This document shows, piece by piece, positions 51,182 through 59,979 of a stretch of 64,000 bases of DNA. This stretch comes from Rhizocola hellebori (GTDB taxonomy: Bacteria > Actinomycetota > Actinomycetes > Mycobacteriales > Micromonosporaceae). A program made the translations under genes and the position numbers. The number at the start of each line of letters is the position of its first letter. Position 1 is the stretch's first letter. Location: the NCBI RefSeq assembly GCF_016862955.1, contig NZ_BONY01000029.1:1-64000 (forward strand). The letters are read 5' to 3'. The notes beneath the pieces are model-generated. The model was not told the origin of the DNA and made no database searches. It worked only from the letters and a program-made list of their open reading frames with translations.

Positions 51182-51203
51182 CACGTCCGCTTTATTCGAG
51201 GCC

Positions 51204-51815
51204 TCAACTAGTGGTGCAGGGCTCGGATCCCAGATTATCGATGCCGATGGAAGTAACCCTGTTTCCGGACAATCCAGTTTCTTCGGTGAAGTGAACCACC
51301 GACATCGCTGAAACCGGTTGCCACCTTCTCCAGCAAAACGCGCTCCAAATCTGCGCGGAAGATAGCGTGATCCTGGTGATATCTATCGTTGCCTCGTACC
51401 CCACTGGTGGCGGCTGATCCGGCGAAATAGAGCAACCCGCCTGCGGCAAAACCGGCAGCTTCGTGTCGCCGCTCTGTTCGCAGTTATTGTGCTCTATCAG
51501 GCTGGCGCTGAGCCCTTCTTCAGCAAGCTTGCTACCCAACGCTGACGGCCACGTCGAGAGCCTGCCGCGGACTATCGGGAACACGGTTCTGCACGAGAAC
51601 CGGCCTTGGTCGATGACGCCGGCGGCGGCAGGGCTGCTCCATGCGACACCTGCTATGCCATCTACGTTGGTCACCGTCGCCAGCCACTCGGCACCCAGAC
51701 CAGTAGGAATCCGAAAGATCTCAATTGGAAGTGGATGGTCACACGTGTCATGGATCGACGGAATCTGGACCTTCTTCGCGGACTGATCGCTCGCCGCGCT
51801 GGCTGTCCGGATCAC
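51204..51815 (-). CDS. Hypothetical protein
   Basis: 203 residues with GTG at 51815 (or TTG at 51818). Lower GC than neighbours. Contains four spaced Cys, the motif LAEEGLSASLIEHNNCEQSG and a beta-rich C-terminus. No family recognised; no signal peptide. The coding call is uncertain because the region also shows a decayed fragment on the plus strand. Confidence 0.35.
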   Translation of the reverse strand: MIRTASAASDQSAKKVQIPSIHDTCDHPLPIEIFRIPTGLGAEWLATVTNVDGIAGVAWSSPAAAGVIDQGRFSCRTVFPIVRGRLSTWPSALGSKLAEEGLSASLIEHNNCEQSGDTKLPVLPQAGCSISPDQPPPVGYEATIDITRITLSSAQIWSAFCWRRWQPVSAMSVVHFTEETGLSGNRVTSIGIDNLGSEPCTTS

Positions 51816-51936
51816 CAAAGCGACCGGGTTCTACCGCGGGCCAGGCGCCTCTTCGACCGGGATAATCACCTTCGGCCCGGTCACCCTCACCACAGCCGAC
51901 GGCGGCACGTCCACCTTCCAGATCGAGGTCGAATAA
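51787..51936 (+). pseudogene. C-terminal fragment of an unknown protein
   Basis: A 49-residue open stretch with no start codon: FYRGPGASSTGIITFGPVTL and then DGGTSTFQIEVE before the stop at 51934-51936. It looks like the beta-strand end of a longer lost gene. It partly overlaps the minus-strand hypothetical. The rest of 51937-52272 shows no gene except the promoter region of the xylanase. Confidence 0.3.
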
Positions 51937-52272
51937 GCGCTTACCCGCTATTGGCGAGCCAGCGCCCGCCGGCCAGCCCGATGGTGACCGCGAGCACGGC
52001 CGTCGACGCTCCAACATCGGCGCAGCCTCGCCGTCGCGCCTGCGCTTGGCGAGGCGACTACGACGTGCATTGAGCCGCAGGGGCACGGTCTCGCGCTGTG
52101 GTGGTTGGGTGTCTGTGCGTCACGGGCGGATCGTCGTCAGTGGACGGTGACCCATTAGCGCAGTGAATCTCGATCTTTAGATGGATCGTTGTAGAGTCTG
52201 GTGTGGACGGTCGACTACCTCGACCCTCCGCGTCAAATTGTGTGCGACCTGGGGTCGAGTGAGGAGACCACG

Positions 52273-54693
52273 GTGAGTTCGAATCATCTGCAGCGGGTGC
52301 TTGATCCACAGGAGCAAGACGCGTTCGACCAGGCGGGCGAGCCGCAGGCTGACCCGGAGGACGAGCAGAATGCGCTGCTGCGTATGGAGAGTGCGGAGTC
52401 GGAGCAGGCTGCGGCTGCGGCTGCGGAAGCGCTACACCTGAAGCAGGCTGCCCAGGGCAAGGTGCGCATCGGCTCTGCGGTAAGGGCGAGCGTGCTCGCC
52501 AATGCGGCCGAGCCCGCTTACGCTCAGTTCGTCCGCGACGAGCTGGATTCGGTCACGACGGAGAACGAGCTGAAGTGGGACGCGGTTGAGCCTGCGCAAG
52601 GCACGTTCACCTATGGCGCGGCTGACACGATCGTCGACTTCGGACAGGCGAATCAGTTGGACGTGCGAGGGCACACGCTCGTGTGGCACAACGCGCTGCC
52701 GGACTGGGTGAAGGCCTACGACGTTCCCGGCGAGGCCAATCGGCTGGCGCTCAACGCGATCCTCGAGCAACACATCAGGACCGTCGTCGGGCATTATGCC
52801 GGTCGGGTGAAGGTGTGGGATGTGGTGAACGAGCCTCTCGCCGATGATGGGACACGCAGGTCGAACTCCATGTGGCAGCGGCGGTTGGGTGACGATTACA
52901 TCGCCAATTCGTTCCGCTGGGCGCATGAAGCTGACCCGGGTGCGAAGCTTTACCTCAACGAGTACGGCATCGAGATGGACTCGGCAAAGGCACGATCGCT
53001 CTATGAGCTGGTCCGGGGCTTGCGTGCGCTGGGTGTCCCCATCGACGGTGTGGGTTTTCAGACTCACCAGATGCTCGGCGCGGAGCGCCTTTCCGGCCTG
53101 AGCAACGTGATGCGCCAATTCGCCGACTTGGGCCTTGATGTCGCGATCACCGAGCTTGATGTGCGCATTCCGGGGGTTCCCGCCACCGGGGAGCAGCTGG
53201 CACAGCAGGCCACGGCGTTTGCCACGGCGGTCAAGGCGTGTCTATCGGTTCCGCGGTGCGTGTCGATTACCACTTGGGGTTTCACCGATAAGTATTCGTG
53301 GATGACAAACAATCCCGACCCCAAGTACGCAGGCTGGGGTGAAGCAACTCTGCTTGACGCCTCGTATGTGAAGAAGCCGGCATACAACGCCATGCTCGCC
53401 ACGCTTGCCACCACGGAGCGGCCGTCAAGTGTCAACGCCGATCTGGTTGGCGCATGGCGATTGGACGACTGGTCGGCGACGACGGCCAGCGACGCCTCCG
53501 GATTGGACCATGCCGCTACCGTCACGGGCGGGCTGGGCGCCGAAGGCCGCACCCCGTCGGGATCCGCCTTCCGTGGCGACGGTGCCAGCACGGGCGCCGA
53601 GACCGCATCTGCGGTGGTCGCCACGAACGCGTCCTACACCGTGTCGGCGTGGGTACGTCTTGACAGTAAGTCCGCTGATCAGGTGATCGTCAGCCAGGAC
53701 GGCTCCACCGTCAGCGCGTTCACGCTCGGATATGGCAAGACTAAAGACCGGTGGGTCTTCAGCATTCCCGTCGCCGACAGCACGGGTGCCTCTGTCCAAT
53801 CCGTCGAGTCGAAGTCCGCTCCCGTGGTCGGTGAGTGGGCACACCTGACCGCGGTCTGGAACAACGGCTGGGGCCGCATGCAAATCTATGTCAACGGCAG
53901 CTGGAACAATACGTTCCCGGCTGCATCTGAAAACCGCGGGGCCACGTGGGCTTCTGCCGGGAGGCTTCGGATCGGCCGTTCGATGTCCGGGAAGGCGTTC
54001 AGCGGCGCAATCAGCGATGTTCGCGTTTACCGGCATGCGGCCTCGGCCGGCGAGAGCGCCGGGTACGCGGATCCGAGTGTGGGTCGCTGGCAGCTCAACG
54101 GCAGCCTGGCCGACGCCTCGTGGTTTTTCCGCGACGGTTCGGTTCGCAACGACGCCGCGGCTACGTGGACGGTGGGGCAAGGCAATACGACAGTGGGGGC
54201 ACTGCGGGTGAGCGCGTCGGATTACATTGACATTCGCGGGACGCAACTCCTCTATACCGAACGGTCTTACACCGTCTCCGCGTTGGTGAAACTCACCGCG
54301 GCGGGCCAGTCCAATCAGATCATTTTGGTCCAGGACGGCAATGGCCAGTATGCGTTCGTCCTCAAGTATCGGGCGTCGGACTCCAAATGGGCCTTTGGAC
54401 TCCCGGCATCGAGCGCCAACAGCTCCACCTATCTGGAGATCGCTTCCACCAGTGTCGCGCAGACCAATTGGGTCAACCTGACCGCGGTATGGGATGGTGT
54501 CACCAGATTGCCCAAGTTGTATGTCGACGGCATTCTTGAGGCAACGGGGACAGCGACTACGTCGTGGCCCTCGTCGCCGACGGGCTCGATGCACCTGGGC
54601 ACCTCCTCGTCCAGCAAGTTCGATGGCGCACTCGACCGCGTACAGGTCTTCCAGCGCGCCTTGACGGCTGCGGAGGTAGGCGCGCTCGCATAG
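52273..54693 (+). CDS. GH10 endo-1,4-beta-xylanase with two LamG-type domains, no signal peptide
   Basis: 806 residues from the GTG at 52273 (GAGGAG upstream). The GH10 barrel (about 70-380) has acid/base Glu187 in VWDVVNEP and nucleophile Glu294 in AITELDVR, plus the substrate-binding TLVWHNALPDW and WGFTDKYSWM. Two concanavalin-like LamG domains follow (about 390-585 and 605-805), each with YTVSAWV/YTVSALVKL and WVNLTAVWD. They probably bind carbohydrate. No signal peptide is seen: the N-terminus is a Gln/Glu/Ala-rich helix. A secretion signal may be non-classical, or the start may be wrong. Standalone; no xylose genes adjacent. Confidence 0.93.
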   Translation: MSSNHLQRVLDPQEQDAFDQAGEPQADPEDEQNALLRMESAESEQAAAAAAEALHLKQAAQGKVRIGSAVRASVLANAAEPAYAQFVRDELDSVTTENELKWDAVEPAQGTFTYGAADTIVDFGQANQLDVRGHTLVWHNALPDWVKAYDVPGEANRLALNAILEQHIRTVVGHYAGRVKVWDVVNEPLADDGTRRSNSMWQRRLGDDYIANSFRWAHEADPGAKLYLNEYGIEMDSAKARSLYELVRGLRALGVPIDGVGFQTHQMLGAERLSGLSNVMRQFADLGLDVAITELDVRIPGVPATGEQLAQQATAFATAVKACLSVPRCVSITTWGFTDKYSWMTNNPDPKYAGWGEATLLDASYVKKPAYNAMLATLATTERPSSVNADLVGAWRLDDWSATTASDASGLDHAATVTGGLGAEGRTPSGSAFRGDGASTGAETASAVVATNASYTVSAWVRLDSKSADQVIVSQDGSTVSAFTLGYGKTKDRWVFSIPVADSTGASVQSVESKSAPVVGEWAHLTAVWNNGWGRMQIYVNGSWNNTFPAASENRGATWASAGRLRIGRSMSGKAFSGAISDVRVYRHAASAGESAGYADPSVGRWQLNGSLADASWFFRDGSVRNDAAATWTVGQGNTTVGALRVSASDYIDIRGTQLLYTERSYTVSALVKLTAAGQSNQIILVQDGNGQYAFVLKYRASDSKWAFGLPASSANSSTYLEIASTSVAQTNWVNLTAVWDGVTRLPKLYVDGILEATGTATTSWPSSPTGSMHLGTSSSSKFDGALDRVQVFQRALTAAEVGALA

Positions 54694-54737
54694 CTCGACC
54701 GGGCAGCAGGAAGTGACATCACCGTCTATGGGAGGGC

Positions 54738-55414
54738 ATGACCGTGGCTGAGTTTTTCTTTGAGCCGGAACGAGTGGCGCCCGCGCTTGAGGCCGCCCAG
54801 GCGAGGTTCGAGGCGGTGGCTCAGCGTGTGCAGGACGTCTACGGGTTGATTCTGCCGCGTCACATGGCGGTCTTCGCCGCGTTTCTCGACAGCATCGGCA
54901 GCGTGGGAGAGCGAGCGCTGAGCGAGAGTGCGGGGGTGCGTTCCGGCGGGATCACGCGCTACTTCGAGCCGGAAGGGCTGGCGCTGACCGGGCGCGATGG
55001 AATGCTTTCGAGGAGGCCGACCGGCAGGCCGTGGCCGACGATGGGCTGCGCCGGTGGGCGGAAGCCCCACGCCGCGAGGTGCTGGGAGGGCTTGGACCGG
55101 CCATTCCCGCTCACGCGGGCGACCAGCGTGGTGGCCACGAGCGGGTCAGCGAACGCCGCGCCGGCTACCGTGCCCGTGCGCCGCAGGTGCGTGACTGGAT
55201 AGCGCAAGCGCTGGCCGAGCTGGCCGGGGATAAGCCTGCCTATGCCTTGGTACTGGGACGAGAGCTGCACTGGTTCGACAACGCCGACTATCACGAGGCA
55301 GCGCTGACCCTGCTGACCGGCGCCTACCGGGCGCTCGACCGCAGTGCCCTCGCCGAAATCACCGAAGTCCACTACGCCAACCGCGACCTGCGTTCCGTCG
55401 ATGTGCTCGGCTAG
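54738..55414 (+). pseudogene. Broken ADP-ribosylation family gene
   Basis: The first part (MTVAEFFFEPERVAPALEAA ... YGLILPRHMAVFAAFLDSIG ... GGITRYFEPEGLALTGRDGM) matches the N-terminal half of the actinomycete ADP-ribosylation family protein. The frame then shifts, and a second frame (from about 55019) continues with PQVRDWIAQALAELA and YALVLGRELHWFDNADYHEA, the C-terminal part. The middle, with most of the domain, is missing, so both a frameshift and a deletion occurred. Not expected to be functional. Confidence 0.7.
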
Positions 55415-55415
55415 C

Positions 55416-55892
55416 TCACTGCTCGGTGAGCGGCACATTCTCGACCGGCACGATCGGCCCCAACGGTAGCAATCCTATCGAAACAACGAGTGTCACGTTT
55501 CGGCCAGGCTCAAGTGCCGTGCCTGCCCTAGGGATGGTCCCGATGGCGACTTCGGATTCGATAGTGGCAGACTCCTGGTCTTGCCGGATCACCACATACT
55601 GCTCATGTTCCAGGTCCGCCTGAGCAAGGTCCGCTCTTTGGCCTGCCACCGCCGGAACAATCCCGGTCGGCTCATGGCCCGCCGAGACAGTCAGGAAAAC
55701 CATCGTTCCCCGAGCAGCCAGCTCTCCGGGGGACGGGAAGGTCCCGAGGACTATGCCGGCGGAAACGACTTCGGACGACTGGAAAGTGAGGTTGTCCACG
55801 GGACTGAAGTCCTCGGCGAGGATTTCTCTCGCCCGCGGAACCTCCAACCCGACCACGTCAGGGATAACGAACAGTTCCTCATCCACAGTCAT
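55416..55892 (-). CDS. PASTA domain protein
   Basis: 158 residues from ATG 55892 (GGGGGG upstream); the first 60 or so residues (IPDVVGLEVPRAREILAEDF) are a PASTA unit, and VPAVAGQRADLAQADLEHE begins a second. PASTA domains sense peptidoglycan stem peptides or lipid II and usually are found at the C-terminus of PknB kinases or PBPs. Here there is no kinase or membrane anchor, so it may be an orphan. Function unknown. Confidence 0.85.
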   Translation of the reverse strand: MTVDEELFVIPDVVGLEVPRAREILAEDFSPVDNLTFQSSEVVSAGIVLGTFPSPGELAARGTMVFLTVSAGHEPTGIVPAVAGQRADLAQADLEHEQYVVIRQDQESATIESEVAIGTIPRAGTALEPGRNVTLVVSIGLLPLGPIVPVENVPLTEQ

Positions 55893-55963
55893 CGTGGCAC
55901 CCCCCACGACCCACAATATCGCTGGTCATAGGCTCGGCGAGCAAGACTGCTGCAATACGGTCG

Positions 55964-56686
55964 CTACTGCGTGACCACCCAGCCACCGTCGACGGGAAGC
56001 AGAACCCCGTTGATGTATGCGGCGAGCGGTGAGAGCAGGAAAAGCACCGCACCCGCGACGTCGTCGGCGTGGCCCGCACGCCGCATCGGATTGCGCTCGA
56101 CGAGCGACTGGCCCAGCTCGGAGGCGGCGAAGCCGGTCATCCTTGGCGTGGCGATGAAGCCGGGCGCGATCGCGTTGGCCCGGATCGCGGGGGCGCGCCG
56201 CGTGGCGAGATGGCGGGTGTAGCCCGCGATTGCGGCCTTGCCGGCCGAGTACCAGGCGGAATCGGTACCCACATAGTTGCCTGCGACAGAAGCGATGTTC
56301 ACCACCGCCGAGCCTTCCGCGGGGCCTGTGCGCAGCCAGGCATCGGTGACCGCTTGCACGGTGCCGACGGTGGCGGCCAGAGCGTCGTTGAAGTCCAGCT
56401 CGCGGGAGCTGGCCGGGCCGGCGTTGTTCACGAGATATCGGACGGGGCCGGCCTCGGAGAGAGCTCGTGCCACGGCGGCGGGGTCGCCGATGTCGGCCAC
56501 GGCGGCAACAGCATCACCGCCGTCGGCTTGGATTTCGGCGACCGTGGCTAGGATGGCGGCCTCAGCGAGGTCCCAGGCCGACACGCGTAGGCCTGCCCGC
56601 GCCGCCATCAGCGCGATGGCTTTGCCGATTCCGCTGCCGGCGCCGGTGACCACGATGGTGTCGCCGCGAGTGAAGCCGAAGTCCAT
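55964..56686 (-). CDS. SDR family oxidoreductase
   Basis: 240 residues: VVTGAGSGIGKAI (NAD(P)-binding), NNAG, active site Tyr-Lys in YSAGK with Ser in IASVAGN, and a C-terminal DGGWV. SDRs of this class act on hydroxyacyl-CoA or steroid substrates. It directly follows FadD in a minus-strand run (1 bp apart), so it probably acts on a CoA intermediate of the same pathway. Confidence 0.92.
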   Translation of the reverse strand: MDFGFTRGDTIVVTGAGSGIGKAIALMAARAGLRVSAWDLAEAAILATVAEIQADGGDAVAAVADIGDPAAVARALSEAGPVRYLVNNAGPASSRELDFNDALAATVGTVQAVTDAWLRTGPAEGSAVVNIASVAGNYVGTDSAWYSAGKAAIAGYTRHLATRRAPAIRANAIAPGFIATPRMTGFAASELGQSLVERNPMRRAGHADDVAGAVLFLLSPLAAYINGVLLPVDGGWVVTQ

Positions 56687-58288
56687 TTAGGCCTCCCGTT
56701 TGTCTGTACCAGATTGACGAAGAACAGTCTTGAGAACCTTCCCCGTGGCATTGCGGGGAAGCGAGTCGACGAACCGGATGTGGCGCGGAACCTTGTAGTT
56801 GGCCAATCTGTCGCGGCAATAGTCGGTGACTTCCGCCAGCGACACGGAGGCTTGCTGCCGCGGCACCACGAAGGCGCAACCCACCTCGCCCAGGCGCTCG
56901 TCGGGAACGCCAACGACGGCAACCTCAGCGATGGCGTCGTGGCGCGCCAGGACCTGCTCGATCTCGGCCGGGTAGACGTTGAACCCACCAACGATGAACA
57001 TGTCCTTCACCCGGTCGGTGATCCGCAGGTTCCCCGCCTCGTCCATCACGCCCACATCGCCGGTGCGCAGCCAGCCATCGGGGCTTATCGTCTCTCGGGT
57101 CGCGGCCTCGTCTTCGAAGTAGCCGACCATCACGTTGAAGCCGCGGATGAATACTTCACCCGCATTTCCAGGGGGCAAGGATTCGCCGTTGGCGTCGACG
57201 ATTTGTACCTCGACTCCGTCCAGCGCACGGCCTGAGGTGGTGGCAATGGTTCCTGAGTCGTCGGCCGGACGGCACATCGTGGCTGTCCCGCACGACTCGG
57301 TCAATCCGTAGGCGGTGAGGACGGTCTGCAATTTGAGCTCATCGCGCATCCGCTCGATGAGGACGACCGGAACCGTTGTGGCACCAGTGACCGCGACCCG
57401 CAGACTGCTCAGATCATGATGAGAGCGCTCGGGGTGGTCCAGGATCGAGGTGTAGAGGGTGGGTGGCCCCGGCAGCACGGTGATGCGCTCCTGCGCGATC
57501 AGGCGCAGCGTAGTCTCCACATCGAACACGGGCTGCGGCACGATGGTCGCCCCGCGCAGCAGGCAGGAGACAATGCCCGCCTTGTAGCCAAACGTGTTGA
57601 AGAACGGGTTGACCAGTAGGTAGCGGTCGCCTTCACGCAGATCCGCCAGCTCACTCCACCCGACATACAACGCGGTGGACTGGAAATGGGTCAGCATCGC
57701 GCCTTTGGGTTTGCCTGTCGTCCCGGAGGTGAAGAAGATGTCGCTGACGTCCTCGGGCCGCACCGCGGACGCGCGTGTGCGCACCAATGCTGGATCGACG
57801 TCGCCGCCAACAGCCATGAAAGCGTTCCACGCCAACATTTCGCTCTCGCCCGGAGCCGCAACGGCGGGAACCTCATTCAGCACCACCACGGTGGCCAGGT
57901 GCGGCAGATCCTCACCAGAAAGCATGCTGACATAGGGGATGCCGAGGAATCCGTCGTCGGTGACAAGCGCGACCGCTCGGGTGCGGCCCAGCAGGTAACC
58001 GGCCTCGTTGCCCTTATAGCGCGTGTTTATCGGCACCATGACCGCGCCCGCGGTCACTGTGCCCAGCGCCGCCACCACCCACCGCCAGCTGTTGGGCGCC
58101 CAGATGGCCACCCGGTCGCCGGGCGCGACCCCTCTCGCGGCCAGGGCACAAGCAAAGCGCTCGACCTCCGCCGCAAGCTCGGCGAAGGTCAGCCGGGTGT
58201 CGCCGTCGGCCACGGCGGGCGAATCCGGCCAGCGTTGCGCACACGCCGACAGCAGCCGAGGCAGGGTACGCGCGTCGAGCGGCATCAT
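56687..58288 (-). CDS. FadD3-like acyl-CoA ligase
   Basis: 533 residues of the ANL superfamily: FTSGTTGKPKGAML (P-loop), YGLTESCGTATM, DGWLRTGDVG, KDMFIVGGFNVYPAEIE and the C-terminal lysine in NATGKVLK. The pattern INTRYKGNEAGYLL...ALVTDDGFLG is like FadD3 (HIP-CoA ligase of steroid C/D-ring degradation). With SDR, thiolase and acyl-CoA dehydrogenase it would activate an alkyl acid for beta-oxidation. The assignment to steroid rather than another acid is tentative. Confidence 0.88.
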   Translation of the reverse strand: MMPLDARTLPRLLSACAQRWPDSPAVADGDTRLTFAELAAEVERFACALAARGVAPGDRVAIWAPNSWRWVVAALGTVTAGAVMVPINTRYKGNEAGYLLGRTRAVALVTDDGFLGIPYVSMLSGEDLPHLATVVVLNEVPAVAAPGESEMLAWNAFMAVGGDVDPALVRTRASAVRPEDVSDIFFTSGTTGKPKGAMLTHFQSTALYVGWSELADLREGDRYLLVNPFFNTFGYKAGIVSCLLRGATIVPQPVFDVETTLRLIAQERITVLPGPPTLYTSILDHPERSHHDLSSLRVAVTGATTVPVVLIERMRDELKLQTVLTAYGLTESCGTATMCRPADDSGTIATTSGRALDGVEVQIVDANGESLPPGNAGEVFIRGFNVMVGYFEDEAATRETISPDGWLRTGDVGVMDEAGNLRITDRVKDMFIVGGFNVYPAEIEQVLARHDAIAEVAVVGVPDERLGEVGCAFVVPRQQASVSLAEVTDYCRDRLANYKVPRHIRFVDSLPRNATGKVLKTVLRQSGTDKREA

Positions 58289-59142
58289 GTCAGCACCTCA
58301 TCCCGATAGCGGGTAATGGTCACCCGCGCGGCTTCCAGATCGTCCGGGGCCACGCGCAGCATGAGCCGACGCACGCCCAAGTCTGCTAGCGCACGAACAT
58401 CCGCCGCTCGGCTAGGCGCGCGAGCGGTCAGCTCTATCTCCGATGGCTCTCGTCCTATTCGGACGCACTCCGAACGCAGCTGCGAGATGAGAGCCGCCAA
58501 TCCGGCCAGGTCCACGCCGAGCGGATACAGGCCGTCGCCGAAGCGGGCCGCCCGGCGGACGGCAGCCAGCCCATGGCCACCCACCACGATCGGGATGCCC
58601 GCGGGCCGCACCGGCCGAGGCCGGACGTAGACGGAGTCGAACCGCACGAACTCACCGTCGAAGCTCGCCGGGCCTTCCGCCCACAACGCTTTCATCGCCG
58701 CCAGGTACTCATCCGCACGGCGGCCCCGGCGCTCGAACGGGACACCGACCGCGTCGTATTCCTCACGCAGCCATCCCACGCCGACACCAGCGATCAATCG
58801 GCCCCCGCTGAGCACGTCGACGGTGGCCAGCCGCTTGGCGAGAATGACCGGATTGTGCTCGGGCAAGATGAGCATCGCTGTCCCGAGCTTGATCCGGCTG
58901 GTGTGCGCGGCAAGGAAAGTGAGCACATGCAAGGGATCCGGCACATCGTGCTCCGCCGTCAGGTGCATCTTCCCGGTGGGATCGTAGGGGTACCAGGAGG
59001 TGTAGCTCTGCGGTATAACGACATGCTCGACCGTCCACAACGACTCACAGCCCAGCTCCTCGGCCAGTGCCGCGAGGCCGACGAGCGCGCTGGGGTCGAA
59101 CTTACCGGTGAGATCTGGCATCACGCCGAGAGACAAACCCAT
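58285..59142 (-). CDS. LLM-class F420-dependent oxidoreductase
   Basis: 285 residues of the luciferase-like family: TVEHVVIPQSYTSWYPYDP, then KLGTAMLILPEHNPVILAKR and RLIAGVGVGW, and GIPIVVGGHG, typical of TIGR03619-type F420 enzymes. They use coenzyme F420 to reduce or oxidise alcohol or enoyl groups. Overlaps fadD by 4 bp. Its role in the catabolic block is unclear, perhaps oxidation of a side-chain alcohol. Confidence 0.9.
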   Translation of the reverse strand: MGLSLGVMPDLTGKFDPSALVGLAALAEELGCESLWTVEHVVIPQSYTSWYPYDPTGKMHLTAEHDVPDPLHVLTFLAAHTSRIKLGTAMLILPEHNPVILAKRLATVDVLSGGRLIAGVGVGWLREEYDAVGVPFERRGRRADEYLAAMKALWAEGPASFDGEFVRFDSVYVRPRPVRPAGIPIVVGGHGLAAVRRAARFGDGLYPLGVDLAGLAALISQLRSECVRIGREPSEIELTARAPSRAADVRALADLGVRRLMLRVAPDDLEAARVTITRYRDEVLT

Positions 59143-59183
59143 GACCCACCAACCTTCGGTCGTTTGTTTGCTACCTTCGCCGC

Positions 59184-59945
59184 ATGAACGACTTCACGCA
59201 CCGCAGCGGAGTAGCCCTTGTCGTCGGCGCCACGGGTGGCATCGGCGCGGCGATCGCCCGCATGCTGGCCGCGCGCGGCGCCCGGGTGGCCCTCACCTTC
59301 CGCTCCAACGGCGACGCCGCGGCCGAGCTGGTTTCCGCGATCGGTGAGCCGGCGCGGGCTTGGCAGCTCGACGTTACCGACGAGGCCGCCTGCGCACGTG
59401 TCGTGGGCGAGGTCGCCGAGACGTTCGGCGGCATCCACACTCTGTGCCATGCCGCTGGTCCGCACGTCCCGATGGTCCACCTGAGCCGGGTGAGCCCGGC
59501 GCAGTTCCGGTCGCAGCTGGAACAGGACACGATCGGCTTCTTCAACGTGCTCTCCCCCACGATTGCCCACCTTCGGGCGAGCCGCGGCAGCATCGTCGCG
59601 GTGACCACCGCGGCCACCGACCGGACAGCTGTCCGCGATGGGCTCTCGCTCACCCCCAAGGGTGCTGTCGAGGCGCTGGTACGCGGCATCGCGGCCGAGG
59701 AGGGACGCTTCGGGATCAGGGCGAACATGGTCGGCCCTGGGATGCTGACCGATGGAATGGCGGAGCGGCTCATCGCCTCGGGCGACCTCGACGATGCCGC
59801 GCTCGCGGCCGCGACGACCAACATTCCGATGCGCCGATTCGGACGCGCTGAGGACATCGCGGAACTGGTGTGCTTCCTCGCCAGCGACCGCGCGGGCTAT
59901 ATCAGCGGGCAGAAGGTCAATGTGGACGGTGGCTACACCGCCTGA
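59184..59945 (+). CDS. SDR family protein with catalytic Tyr missing
   Basis: 253 residues: GATGGIGAAIARML, then HAAG in place of NNAG, and C-terminal YISGQKVNVDGGYT. In the place of YxxxK it reads SLTPKGAVEAL; the position four before Lys is Ser, so the catalytic Tyr is absent. It is divergent from the LLM gene with only 41 bp between. Some enoyl-reductase-like SDRs lack the standard Tyr. So the activity may differ, or it is a non-catalytic partner. Confidence 0.88.
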   Translation: MNDFTHRSGVALVVGATGGIGAAIARMLAARGARVALTFRSNGDAAAELVSAIGEPARAWQLDVTDEAACARVVGEVAETFGGIHTLCHAAGPHVPMVHLSRVSPAQFRSQLEQDTIGFFNVLSPTIAHLRASRGSIVAVTTAATDRTAVRDGLSLTPKGAVEALVRGIAAEEGRFGIRANMVGPGMLTDGMAERLIASGDLDDAALAAATTNIPMRRFGRAEDIAELVCFLASDRAGYISGQKVNVDGGYTA

Positions 59946-59979
59946 AAAGGCAAAGTGCAGCGGGTGGTTCATGCTGAGC

